From NCBI GenBank assembly GCA_002479405.1, contig DLMX01000052.1:1-15354 (forward strand): a stretch of 15,354 nt of DNA. The letters are read 5' to 3'. This document shows positions 7,209 to 14,175 of this stretch, piece by piece. The DNA comes from Methylophilaceae bacterium UBA7525. GTDB lineage: Bacteria; Pseudomonadota; Gammaproteobacteria; Burkholderiales; Methylophilaceae. The position numbers were made by a program, and so were the translations under genes. Every line of letters starts with the position of its first letter. Positions within the stretch are counted from its first letter, which is position 1. Below the pieces are notes generated by a model, which was not told the origin of the DNA, did no database searches, and saw nothing but the letters and a program-made list of their open reading frames with translations.

Positions 7209-7235
7209 TTGAAACTTAAAGCACTTTTCTATAGT
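7209..7235 (+). promoter_or_regulatory. Possible sigma-70 promoter for the yccA-like gene
   Basis: TTGAAA at 7209-7214 and TATAGT at 7230-7235 resemble -35 and -10 boxes, but the 15-bp spacer is short. Reading the -10 as TAGTCT (7232-7237) would give 17 bp. The position about 40 nt before the start codon and the local AT-richness fit a promoter after the inverted-repeat element. Confidence 0.35.
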
Positions 7236-7273
7236 CTTAGCCCTGAGTTTCAACCAAAGAGGAAATCCTGACG

Positions 7274-7960
7274 ATGCAATCCAATTATCAAGTCGCAAGT
7301 ACGCAAACCCTGTCGCCAGCCGCCCACAAGGTGCTGCGCAATACCTACATGATGCTCGGCCTGACCATGGTGCCAACCGTCATTGGCGCCTTGATCGGCA
7401 TGAGCATCGATTTTTCCTTTGCCGCCGGCAGCCCGATCATGTTTGCGCTGGTTTCGCTGGCTGTGATTTTTGGCATGTTCTATGCCGTATCCGCCAACCG
7501 CAACAACAGCATGGGCGTGGTCTTTCTGCTTGGCCTGACCTTTATCATGGGCGCGCTGCTCGGCCCTATCCTGCAAGTCGCGCTGAGTCTGCGTAACGGT
7601 GGTGAGCTGGTCGGCCTTGCCGCAGGCGGTACCGGCATCATCTTCCTGACGCTGTCCGCCATCGCCAGTACCACCAAGCGCGATTTCAGCTTCATGGGCA
7701 ACTTCCTGCTGGTCGGTATCATCCTGCTGATCGTCGCCTCGTTGGCCAACCTGTTCTTCCAGGTACCTGCTTTGTCGCTGGCATTGTCCGGTGTTGCCGT
7801 GCTGCTGTTCTCCGGTTTCATCCTCTACGACGTCAACCGCATCGTGCAGGGTGGTGAGACCAATTACGTGATGGCAACCTTGTCGCTCTATATCAGCGTC
7901 TACCAGCTGTTCACCAACCTGTTGCATTTGTTGATGGCATTTGCCGGCGACCGTGAATAA
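7274..7960 (+). CDS. Bax inhibitor-1/YccA family membrane protein
   Basis: A 228-residue polytopic membrane protein with about seven hydrophobic segments and a soluble N-terminus (MQSNYQVASTQTLSPAAHKVLRNTY). The first segment starts MMLGLTMVPTVIGALIG. Family features are FGMFYAVSANRNNSMGVVF in the middle and the C-terminal SGFILYDVNRIVQGGETNYV, the acidic motif region of the BI-1 (UPF0005) fold, followed by a last helix ending DRE. YccA of E. coli is an FtsH substrate and modulator; YbhL and other relatives are pH- or calcium-linked channels. Which of these applies here cannot be told. Start ATG 7274 is preceded by AGAGGA about 10 nt upstream. The gene appears to be a single-gene unit with its own possible promoter and a terminator directly after it. 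Confidence 0.92.
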   Translation: MQSNYQVASTQTLSPAAHKVLRNTYMMLGLTMVPTVIGALIGMSIDFSFAAGSPIMFALVSLAVIFGMFYAVSANRNNSMGVVFLLGLTFIMGALLGPILQVALSLRNGGELVGLAAGGTGIIFLTLSAIASTTKRDFSFMGNFLLVGIILLIVASLANLFFQVPALSLALSGVAVLLFSGFILYDVNRIVQGGETNYVMATLSLYISVYQLFTNLLHLLMAFAGDRE

Positions 7961-7975
7961 ACGGTTTGCTTGAAT

Positions 7976-8006
7976 AAAAAAGCCCCGCAAGTGCGGGGCT
8001 TTTTGT
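7976..8006. terminator. Rho-independent terminator, probably bidirectional
   Basis: A perfect GC-rich 8-bp stem AGCCCCGC/GCGGGGCT with loop AAGT (7981-8000) is followed by five Ts on the plus strand, and on the minus strand by a run of Ts from the preceding A-tract. It lies between the convergent yccA-like gene and tadA and can serve both. Confidence 0.92.
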
Positions 8007-8010
8007 TTTT

Positions 8011-8129
8011 AGCCACAGAGATCACAGAGCACACGGAGGGTAAATCAGGGCATGAATACAGGTAACAACTGAAATCATGCTTTGAGTCGTTCACGGGTTT
8101 TCTCTGTGAACTCTGTGTTCTCTGTGGCT
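8011..8129. repeat. Inverted pair of CTCTGTG repeats (copies 3 and 4)
   Basis: Copy 3 is on the minus strand (8012-8038) and copy 4 on the plus strand (8102-8128), each three 9-bp units. AGCCACAGAGATCACAGAG (8011-8029) and the reverse complement of 8111-8129 match at 18 of 19 positions, so the pair could form a long stem around an ~80-nt interior. The pair occupies most of the gap between the terminator and the end of tadA. The interior (8041-8096) has no gene. Confidence 0.7.
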
Positions 8130-8140
8130 GGAAAGAAGGT

Positions 8141-8626
8141 TTACTGCGGCTTCCCGGACTTCCTGCGACTGGCGAAGAATGCGCTCAGCAGGCCACCGCA
8201 CTCCTGCGCCAGAACGCCACTGGTGACTTCGGTGTGGTGGTTGAGTCTGGCTTCTGCCATGAGGTCGATGACGCTGCCGCAGGCGCCGGTCTTGGGGTCG
8301 CTGGCGCCATAGACCAAATGGGCGATGCGTGCGTGCTGGATGGCGCCGGCACACATGGCGCAGGGTTCAAGCGTGACGAAGAGACTGCAGCCGACCAGCC
8401 GATAGTTGCCGAGCAGGGCGGCGGCGTTACGCATGGCCTGGATCTCGGCGTGGGCGCTGGGGTCATGCTGCGAGATCGGCGCGTTGCGCCCGCGCCCGAT
8501 GATCTCGCCATTTTTCACCACCACTGCGCCGACCGGTACCTCGCCCAGCCCGGCGGCTTCTTTCGCCAGTTCCAGTGCGGCTTGCATGTAGCGGTCATGG
8601 TCTATTTGAAGGTCTTGATCAGCCAT
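8141..8626 (-). CDS. tadA: tRNA-specific adenosine-34 deaminase TadA
   Basis: A 161-residue cytidine/deoxycytidylate-deaminase-fold protein. The zinc and catalytic signature is complete: H59-A-E61 with the proton-shuttling Glu, and P88-C89-A-M-C92. GEVPVGAVVV (29-38), GRGRN, DPSAHAEI and LEPCAMCAGAI are typical of TadA, which converts A34 of tRNA-Arg(ACG) to inosine. The start at 8626 (MADQDLQIDHDRYM) overlaps the end of the transglutaminase gene by 25 nt. The later ATG at 8587 is less likely, because residues 1-13 look family-like and it has no ribosome site. It is the last gene of the minus-strand block, before the shared terminator. Confidence 0.95.
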   Translation of the reverse strand: MADQDLQIDHDRYMQAALELAKEAAGLGEVPVGAVVVKNGEIIGRGRNAPISQHDPSAHAEIQAMRNAAALLGNYRLVGCSLFVTLEPCAMCAGAIQHARIAHLVYGASDPKTGACGSVIDLMAEARLNHHTEVTSGVLAQECGGLLSAFFASRRKSGKPQ

Positions 8627-10551
8627 TTCAATAACTCGGTCGATTCCGGGGTTTTCCTGTCGCGGTAACGTATCTGCGTATAGAGGTCTGTAATCTTGGC
8701 TATCTGCCCGGCCTGCTTCGGTAAGGCCTGACTGGCGCGTTTACCGAAATCCAGTGGGCCTTCTTGCGGCCGACGCATGATGCCTTTGCGCTGCAGTTTA
8801 CGCAAGAATCTGGCATAGATGCGCTGTATTTCATCTTTTTTCGCCGGATTCTCGCGGATGATGAAATAGCTGAGCAACATCCCGACGGCCCCGACTGCGA
8901 CGATCATGGCTATAGCCATATCCTGCCAGGACAGCTTGCTGCCCGAGAGGCTGGAGAGAAATTCCATCTGCCGTTTCTGATTGTAATCCAGTACCCAGTG
9001 ATTCCATGCGTTATCGATTGCATCGAGATTGAGATACATCTTCTTGATCAGCGGGAAACGGTTTCTTGCCAACAGCGGTAACGGGTTTTCGTTGGGCATG
9101 GCAGTTTCGATGCCGTATTCGATGCGTGACGGCGAGACGGCGCCAGTCGGGTCGACGCGAACCCAGCCCTTGCCCTCCAGCCAGACTTCGGCCCAGGCGT
9201 GGGCGTCCGATTGACGCACGATGAGGTAATCGCCTACCGGATTGAGTTCACCACCCTGATAGCCGGTGACGACGCGGGCAGGTACGCCGGCAGCGCGCAT
9301 CAGGTAGACGAAGGTGCCGGCGTAATGCTCGCAGAAACCGCGCCGCGTGTTGAATAAAAAGTCGTCGATCGGTTCCCTGCCCAAGCGAGGCGGGCGCAGG
9401 GTGTAGATGAATTCCTGTTCTCGGAACATGTCGAGCACGGTCTGTACGATGGTTTCCGGGCTCTTGCCGGCATCTACCCAAGATTGTGCCAATGCCCGGC
9501 TTTGCGGATTATCGAAATCCGGAATCTGCAGATTGAGCTCCAATGCCCGTGGGTTGGCATCGCGCGCCAGCGTGTAATCGAGGTGGGAACTGGCCTGGTA
9601 GCGGGTGCGCTGGCGGATCGGGCTCTTAGCCAGTACCTGGAAATCCGCGCTGATTGTGCTGTTGTCCGGCAATGCGGCCGGCATGTCCAGCAGCAGCATC
9701 GAATGGCGATTGCTGGGTTCCATGGTGATGGTGTAACGGCTCGGGCTGCCACGTACTTGCAGCGACTCCGCAGGCAGGCGCAGCCTGGAGCTGGCCATGG
9801 TCCAGCTACGACCGTCATAATGCCACAGCACAGGTCCGCGCCAATAGAGTTGACTCGGCGGCGGCGGTTTGCCCTCGAACTGGACGCGGAAGGCGATGTC
9901 GCCGGAGAGAGATAGCTCGCTGATCTCGCCCGGTTCCATGGTGTCCGATAGGCCGCTCATGCCTTTGTTTGCATCCTGCGGGATGCCCCACAACGGCCCC
10001 GGCACGCGCGGGAACAGCAGAAAGAGGGCGAGCATGATGGGCGCACCTTGTGCCAGCAGAGTGGCGGCAGTTTTTGCTTGAAATTGCCAGGCTAGCCTGC
10101 CGTTCGGGTGGCTGATGCCGACCAGCGTCGCGGTCAGCGTGAATGTGGCGAGTAGCATGGCAGCGCCATAGGCCATGGATTGGGTGAAGAGGAAAGTAGT
10201 CACCGTGAGGAAGTAGCCGCCGAAAATGAGCAGCAGGAAGTCGTGGCGCGTTTTTGCCTCCATCAGTTTCAGCGTCAGCATCAGCGCCAGCAGTTCGACG
10301 CTGGCATCACGTCCGAACAGGCCGCGATAGGTCAGCAGGATGCCAAGGCCGGCGAGCACGGTCAGCGGCATCAGGATGAAGATGCTCGGCAGGGGCCGGC
10401 GATAGTGCGCTAGCAGGTAGCGCCAGGCGATCAGCACCGTGATGGAGATTGCCACCCAGCCGGCGAAATGGTGCAGATGCAGGGCCATGACCAGACACAG
10501 GCCAAGCAGCAGCCAACGCAAGTCGATGATGTCGGGTTCTTTGGCTCTCAT
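8602..10551 (-). CDS. tgpA: TgpA-type membrane transglutaminase (DUF3488 plus transglutaminase-like domain)
   Basis: A 649-residue protein from ATG 10551 (MRAKEPDIIDLRWLLLG). About five to six membrane segments fill residues 12-182 (DUF3488 region, with RHDFLLLIFGGYFLTV). A large periplasmic part follows with the transglutaminase core: C407 in RRGFCEHYAGTF, H451 in SDAHAWAEVWLEGKGW and D468 in RVDPTGA form the catalytic triad. One more membrane helix (about 546-566) precedes a cytoplasmic DUF4129-like tail. TgpA of Pseudomonas aeruginosa is reported as essential; its substrate is not established. The start lies 2 nt after the DUF58 stop. An upstream ATG at 10581 would add MPAGTGTGVN and overlap that gene, and no strong ribosome site decides between them. 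Confidence 0.92.
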   Translation of the reverse strand: MRAKEPDIIDLRWLLLGLCLVMALHLHHFAGWVAISITVLIAWRYLLAHYRRPLPSIFILMPLTVLAGLGILLTYRGLFGRDASVELLALMLTLKLMEAKTRHDFLLLIFGGYFLTVTTFLFTQSMAYGAAMLLATFTLTATLVGISHPNGRLAWQFQAKTAATLLAQGAPIMLALFLLFPRVPGPLWGIPQDANKGMSGLSDTMEPGEISELSLSGDIAFRVQFEGKPPPPSQLYWRGPVLWHYDGRSWTMASSRLRLPAESLQVRGSPSRYTITMEPSNRHSMLLLDMPAALPDNSTISADFQVLAKSPIRQRTRYQASSHLDYTLARDANPRALELNLQIPDFDNPQSRALAQSWVDAGKSPETIVQTVLDMFREQEFIYTLRPPRLGREPIDDFLFNTRRGFCEHYAGTFVYLMRAAGVPARVVTGYQGGELNPVGDYLIVRQSDAHAWAEVWLEGKGWVRVDPTGAVSPSRIEYGIETAMPNENPLPLLARNRFPLIKKMYLNLDAIDNAWNHWVLDYNQKRQMEFLSSLSGSKLSWQDMAIAMIVAVGAVGMLLSYFIIRENPAKKDEIQRIYARFLRKLQRKGIMRRPQEGPLDFGKRASQALPKQAGQIAKITDLYTQIRYRDRKTPESTELLKWLIKTFK

Positions 10552-10553
10552 GT

Positions 10554-11516
10554 TTACACCAGTGCCAGTGCCTGCAGGCATTGCTGCAAGTGGGCCGGCC
10601 CGCTATCCGGCGCGAATTCACGGCCTGGAAGACGCAGGCCGTAGGCTTGCTTGAGCGCATCGGCATCCATGACCCAGCGCGTCAGCTGGCTGATGCGCTG
10701 CTCGTCGTCGCTGCCCGGTGCCGTTGCCCAGTCGAGCCAGAGCGTGCTTTGTGCCGTGCCCTGAAACTGTTTGGTATAGATACCCTGTTCGCGGGCGGAG
10801 GCTTTCCAGTCGATGCGTTTCGGCGAATCGCCGGTCTGGTAGCTGCGATGACCGAAAAAATCGTCATCGCCGATGATGGTGTCGGCACTGCCTCTGGCAT
10901 CGCGATCCGGTGCGCTGGGCAAGGGCAGGTCACTGGCGGCCGGGCGCGGATAGATCAGGCAGCGGCAGCCCAGATCGACATAACCCCAGGTATGGAACAG
11001 TCCCAGCGGAAACTCGGTGTGCAGTTTGATGCGCCCGGCATTGAGCCAGCCGCGGCGATTACTGGTGACGGCAAGTCCGGCGTTGGCGGAACCGTTGGCC
11101 GGGATGTCGAGGCCGACCGGTTCAAGTGCGTTCTCCGGCACCGGGTCGAATCCGGCGACGATGGCATAACGTGCGCGGTTCCTGCTGTCGGTGAGCACAA
11201 TATTGAAGGTGGCGTTATCGCCGGCGAAAACCGCTTCGATACGTCCGGCCGTTGCCTGCAGGTATGCCAGGTTGCGCCAGGTGTGCAGCATGCAGGCAAC
11301 TGACATGCCGGCCAGCAGGAAAACGAGGACAAAACCCAGGCTCAAAGTGTAGTTGATGGCGCCGATCAGCATCAGTAACAGGACGAAAGCGAAAAACCAG
11401 CCCGCGCGAGTCGGCAGAATATAGATGTGGCGTCTGTCCAGAATTGCTTGTGCCTGTCCTGGCTGTGCGGTACGCAGCCAGCGCGTCCAGTCCGGCAGTT
11501 TCAGCACGAGTGCCAT
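10554..11516 (-). CDS. DUF58 domain protein (MoxR-associated)
   Basis: A 320-residue protein with two adjacent membrane segments (about 39-60 and 62-77) near the N-terminus, then a beta-rich region and the DUF58 signature GDSPKRIDWKASAR (229-242), preceded by DDDFFGHRSYQ. DUF58 proteins are nearly always encoded beside a MoxR ATPase and often a TgpA transglutaminase, as here, and have a von Willebrand A-like part. The biochemical role is unknown; a membrane-anchored partner or adaptor of MoxR is the usual proposal. The start at 11516 lies 14 nt after the moxR stop and has no clear ribosome site, so translation may depend on coupling. The stop is 2 nt before the preferred TgpA start. Confidence 0.92.
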   Translation of the reverse strand: MALVLKLPDWTRWLRTAQPGQAQAILDRRHIYILPTRAGWFFAFVLLLMLIGAINYTLSLGFVLVFLLAGMSVACMLHTWRNLAYLQATAGRIEAVFAGDNATFNIVLTDSRNRARYAIVAGFDPVPENALEPVGLDIPANGSANAGLAVTSNRRGWLNAGRIKLHTEFPLGLFHTWGYVDLGCRCLIYPRPAASDLPLPSAPDRDARGSADTIIGDDDFFGHRSYQTGDSPKRIDWKASAREQGIYTKQFQGTAQSTLWLDWATAPGSDDEQRISQLTRWVMDADALKQAYGLRLPGREFAPDSGPAHLQQCLQALALV

Positions 11517-11530
11517 GCGTGAAAGGTGAA

Positions 11531-12442
11531 TCAGGAAACAGCGACGCTCTGGATCAGGTGTTCGACCGGATCGGCGCCACTCTGTTCATGTCCGCTAGCC
11601 TGCAACCGGTGGCCGACCACTCCAGGCAGTACCGCCTGGATATCTTCCGGTGAGGCGAAATCGCGACCCTCCATCATGGCCCAGGCTTGTGCGCATTGCC
11701 GCAGCGCCAGACCGGCGCGCGGCGATAGGCCGTTAACATAGCGTGGTGAGCTGCGGGTGAATTGTAGAATGGCCTGCAGATAGTCCAGTAATGCGTCGGA
11801 GACATGGATTTCTTGTGCTGCCTGCTGCAAGCGGATCAATCCGGCGCTATCGATGCAAGGGGTGATGTTGGCGACCTGATCCCGGCCGCCGTTGTTTTTC
11901 AGCAAATTGCGCTCGGAGTCGGCATCCGGATAACCGAGCTCGATACGCATAAGGAAGCGGTCGAGTTGCGACTCAGGCAAGGGAAAGGTGCCGATATGGT
12001 GGATCGGGTTTTGTGTGGCGATGACGAAGAATGGCTGCGGCAATACGCGGGTCTCGCCTTCGATGGTGACTTGGCCTTCCTCCATTGCCTCGAGCAGGGC
12101 GCTCTGGGTTTTCGGTGTGGCGCGGTTGACCTCGTCGGCCAACAGCACGTTGGTAAAAACCGGCCCCGGATGAAATTTGAAAACCGCGTTGTTGCGGTCA
12201 TACACCGAAACGCCGAGGATATCTGCCGGCAGCAGGTCACTGGTGAACTGCACGCGGCTGAATTTGAGGCCCAAGACCTGTGCCAGTGTGTGTGCAAGGG
12301 TGGTCTTGCCCATGCCTGGCAGGTCCTCGATCAGCAGGTGGCCGCGCGCGAGTATGCAGGCGAGTGCCATGCGGATCTGTCTGTCCTTGCCCAGGATGAC
12401 CTGATTGACGGCCTTGATGATAGTCTGTGTGATGTTATGCAT
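11531..12442 (-). CDS. MoxR-family AAA+ ATPase
   Basis: A 303-residue AAA_3 protein. Walker A is DLPGMGKTT (40-48, K46), Walker B is VLLADE (99-104), sensor 1 is ATQNP (142-146, N145), and an arginine-rich segment (SQLDRFLMRIELGYP, 158-172) follows. The C-terminal lid carries YVNGLSPRAGLALRQCAQAWA. MoxR ATPases act as chaperones or remodelers for vWA-domain and envelope proteins. Here the partner candidates are the DUF58 and TgpA proteins encoded immediately downstream. A weak AAGAAG precedes the ATG at 12442. The PsiE-family gene ends 59 nt upstream on the same strand, so co-transcription is possible but not shown. Confidence 0.95.
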   Translation of the reverse strand: MHNITQTIIKAVNQVILGKDRQIRMALACILARGHLLIEDLPGMGKTTLAHTLAQVLGLKFSRVQFTSDLLPADILGVSVYDRNNAVFKFHPGPVFTNVLLADEVNRATPKTQSALLEAMEEGQVTIEGETRVLPQPFFVIATQNPIHHIGTFPLPESQLDRFLMRIELGYPDADSERNLLKNNGGRDQVANITPCIDSAGLIRLQQAAQEIHVSDALLDYLQAILQFTRSSPRYVNGLSPRAGLALRQCAQAWAMMEGRDFASPEDIQAVLPGVVGHRLQASGHEQSGADPVEHLIQSVAVS

Positions 12443-12501
12443 GGTTGTTCTTCTTGTCTTGTTTTTGTCCGGTCAAGCCGATAGCTGGCTGCTATTTGTG
12501 T

Positions 12502-12957
12502 TTATCTGGACATGAAGGTGGATCTGCCCCAGCGTACCAGCACGAACAGGATGCCGAGCACCAGCGAAGCGCCGACCCACATCACCAATTCTTCGGTCGT
12601 CGGCGTGATCTCCTGTACCGGCATGACGATGATCTTGCGCAGAACCACGACCATGGCGACTTCGACAAAGGTTTCCACCTCGAGTTTCCCGCATTGCAGA
12701 TAACGTATCTCGGCCGAGATCAGCGCGGAGATCGACCACAGCAGCATGAGTGTGCCCAGCGCATGCAGGAAGCCATGCACGAGGTTGTGGGCGTAGACCG
12801 CTTCCTTCACTTCGGAAAAGAACAGCCAGGTGAACATCAGTACGGCGATCGCCAGTGACATACCGATGATGATGTGGGCAAAACCGTTGAGCCAGCGCAT
12901 GGCGCGTATCATGTAATAGCCGACTTTGTTGAGTTCCTGTGGTAGACGGTCCGGCAT
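12502..12957 (-). CDS. PsiE-family (phosphate-starvation-inducible E) membrane protein
   Basis: A 151-residue membrane protein with four hydrophobic segments: about 25-47 (AHIIIGMSLAIAVLMFTWLFF), 61-80 (HGFLHALGTLMLLWSISALI), 98-112 and 126-143. EVETFVEVAMVVVLRKIIVMP between segments two and three is the region recognised as PsiE-like. The name comes from E. coli psiE, induced by phosphate starvation; the function is unknown. The ATG at 12957 has AAGGA at good spacing. An ATG 15 codons in (MIRAMRWLN) is a weaker alternative. It is divergent from the kinase-like gene across an 83-bp gap and upstream of moxR on the same strand. No Pho box was recognised in the gap. Confidence 0.8.
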   Translation of the reverse strand: MPDRLPQELNKVGYYMIRAMRWLNGFAHIIIGMSLAIAVLMFTWLFFSEVKEAVYAHNLVHGFLHALGTLMLLWSISALISAEIRYLQCGKLEVETFVEVAMVVVLRKIIVMPVQEITPTTEELVMWVGASLVLGILFVLVRWGRSTFMSR

Positions 12958-12991
12958 GCTGGGTAGTCCTTCTCGAATAGGTTTTTTCTGA

Positions 12992-13006
12992 ATTATTTGG
13001 AATAAT
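12992..13006. promoter_or_regulatory. AT-rich palindrome in divergent intergenic gap
   Basis: ATTATT and AATAAT flank a TGG spacer as a perfect 6-bp inverted repeat, midway between the divergent PsiE-family and kinase-like genes. It could be an operator or part of a promoter; no regulator is known for it. Confidence 0.3.
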
Positions 13007-13040
13007 AAGCCATGGGCAATTATTGCAGAAGAATCCGAGG

Positions 13041-14159
13041 ATGCTGCATATCAGTGTGAAAGAAAACCTGTTGGTTGTGATACGTAGCATCTGTCTTGCG
13101 CTGCTGTTGCTGTCATGTCTGGGTAATGCCAGGGCAGCAGCGATTCAGCAGTATGTGGCCGATGCCGATTACCTGCTGCCAGAACTGGCGCTTTCTGCAC
13201 AGGATCTGCATGAAATCATCGCGGCTTTCCCCTCATATGCCTTTGATGAGGAGTTTCTGTTCGAGGCGGAAGCCAGCTCGCGCGCAGACGATCAGGACGA
13301 AGAATATTTCGAGTTGTATTTTTATGCGTTGCGGCGCGATAACAGCTCGCTGTTCGAGAATGCGGTGCCGCCGGTCGGTCTGCAAAAGGCGGTGCTGGAT
13401 GCACTGCGGCAGAATCCGGAACGAATTGTTCATGTGCGCTACCATGGCCGCGATTATGTCGTGAAACGCATGGGGAGCAAGTCGCGCAGCGTGTTCAAGC
13501 AGATAATGGTGCGCTGGCTCTGCGGCATGTGTTTTCCGGGGCATGCCGGTCGTGGCAGCTTGCCGCCGCAGGACGGCCATTTTGAAGCGAATCGTGTGCG
13601 AGTGCTTGGCAAGGCCGGCATGCGTGTGGCCAGGGTGGCGCTGGAACTTGATCAGGCCGTGGTCTATACGCATTGCGGCATCAATTTGCGCAAGCATTTG
13701 GCCGGTTGCAGCGGTGATGAGCAACATAGACTGTTGCACGCGGCAGTCAGGGATCTGGCCGAGTTTCATCATGCCGGGCATTGGCACGGTGGCGCGCAAT
13801 TCAGAAACCTGTTGCTGAATGACGGACAGTTCTACCGGATTGATTTCGAGGAGAATCTGCAGCATGCCATCAGCCTGCCTTTGGCGCAGATATACGACCT
13901 CTGCCAGTTCCTTTCGGATGCGACCAAGTATGGCACTGCATCCTGCAGCGCCGACGAATTGAGCCATCAATTGCTGAAACAGTATCAATCGGTCTACTGG
14001 AGCGATACTCACCAGCATTTGCTGGCCGGTGTCAGCCGCTTGCTGCATCCCCTTGAGGCAGTGTCCAAATTACTGCAGCGATTCAATTTCAAGGACTTCA
14101 ACCGGGCGCTGTTGCTGGCGCATGTGCTGCAGCGGCATGCCGGCAACGTGTCAGTTTGA
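13041..14159 (+). CDS. Exported protein with kinase-like fold (Kdo/WaaP/RIO-type), catalytic Asp missing
   Basis: A 372-residue protein from ATG 13041; a TTG at 13023 would add six residues. Residues 7-34 look like a Sec signal peptide (K7, R15, then ICLALLLLSCLG, possible cleavage at NARA/AA); LLSC could instead be a marginal lipobox. Residues 35-125 are acidic and unrecognised. The rest resembles small sugar- or lipid-type kinases: YVVKRMG (K142, the ATP-lysine position), FEANRVRVLGKAGM (Glu182, helix-C position), FHHAGHWHGGAQFRNLLL (243-260) in place of the catalytic H-x-D-x-x-x-x-N loop, and RIDFEEN (266-272) in place of DFG. Asn256 and Asp268 are kept, but the catalytic-Asp position is Gly251. 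Kinase-fold assignment is by motif only; activity and substrate are unknown. It is divergent from the PsiE-family gene and convergent with the LysR gene. Confidence 0.7.
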   Translation: MLHISVKENLLVVIRSICLALLLLSCLGNARAAAIQQYVADADYLLPELALSAQDLHEIIAAFPSYAFDEEFLFEAEASSRADDQDEEYFELYFYALRRDNSSLFENAVPPVGLQKAVLDALRQNPERIVHVRYHGRDYVVKRMGSKSRSVFKQIMVRWLCGMCFPGHAGRGSLPPQDGHFEANRVRVLGKAGMRVARVALELDQAVVYTHCGINLRKHLAGCSGDEQHRLLHAAVRDLAEFHHAGHWHGGAQFRNLLLNDGQFYRIDFEENLQHAISLPLAQIYDLCQFLSDATKYGTASCSADELSHQLLKQYQSVYWSDTHQHLLAGVSRLLHPLEAVSKLLQRFNFKDFNRALLLAHVLQRHAGNVSV

Positions 14160-14175
14160 AACAGTGTTTCCTGGC

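Noticed and set aside
6950..7219. 89-codon open frame inside the inverted-repeat element
   Set aside because: No ribosome site, no recognisable motif, and it runs across the element's right repeat into unrelated DNA.
7250..7990. Open frame of 246 codons on the minus strand opposite the yccA-like gene
   Set aside because: Unusual Gln/His/Asp-rich composition, typical of the reverse of a membrane protein gene, and it runs into the terminator.
3525..8129. CTCTGTG repeats as a CRISPR array
   Set aside because: Units are 9 bp, directly adjacent without spacers, scattered over separate intergenic gaps, and no cas genes are present.
14154..14175. Terminator between the convergent kinase-like and LysR genes
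   Set aside because: GAAAC-AGT-GTTTC gives only a 5-bp AT-rich stem with no T-run on either strand.
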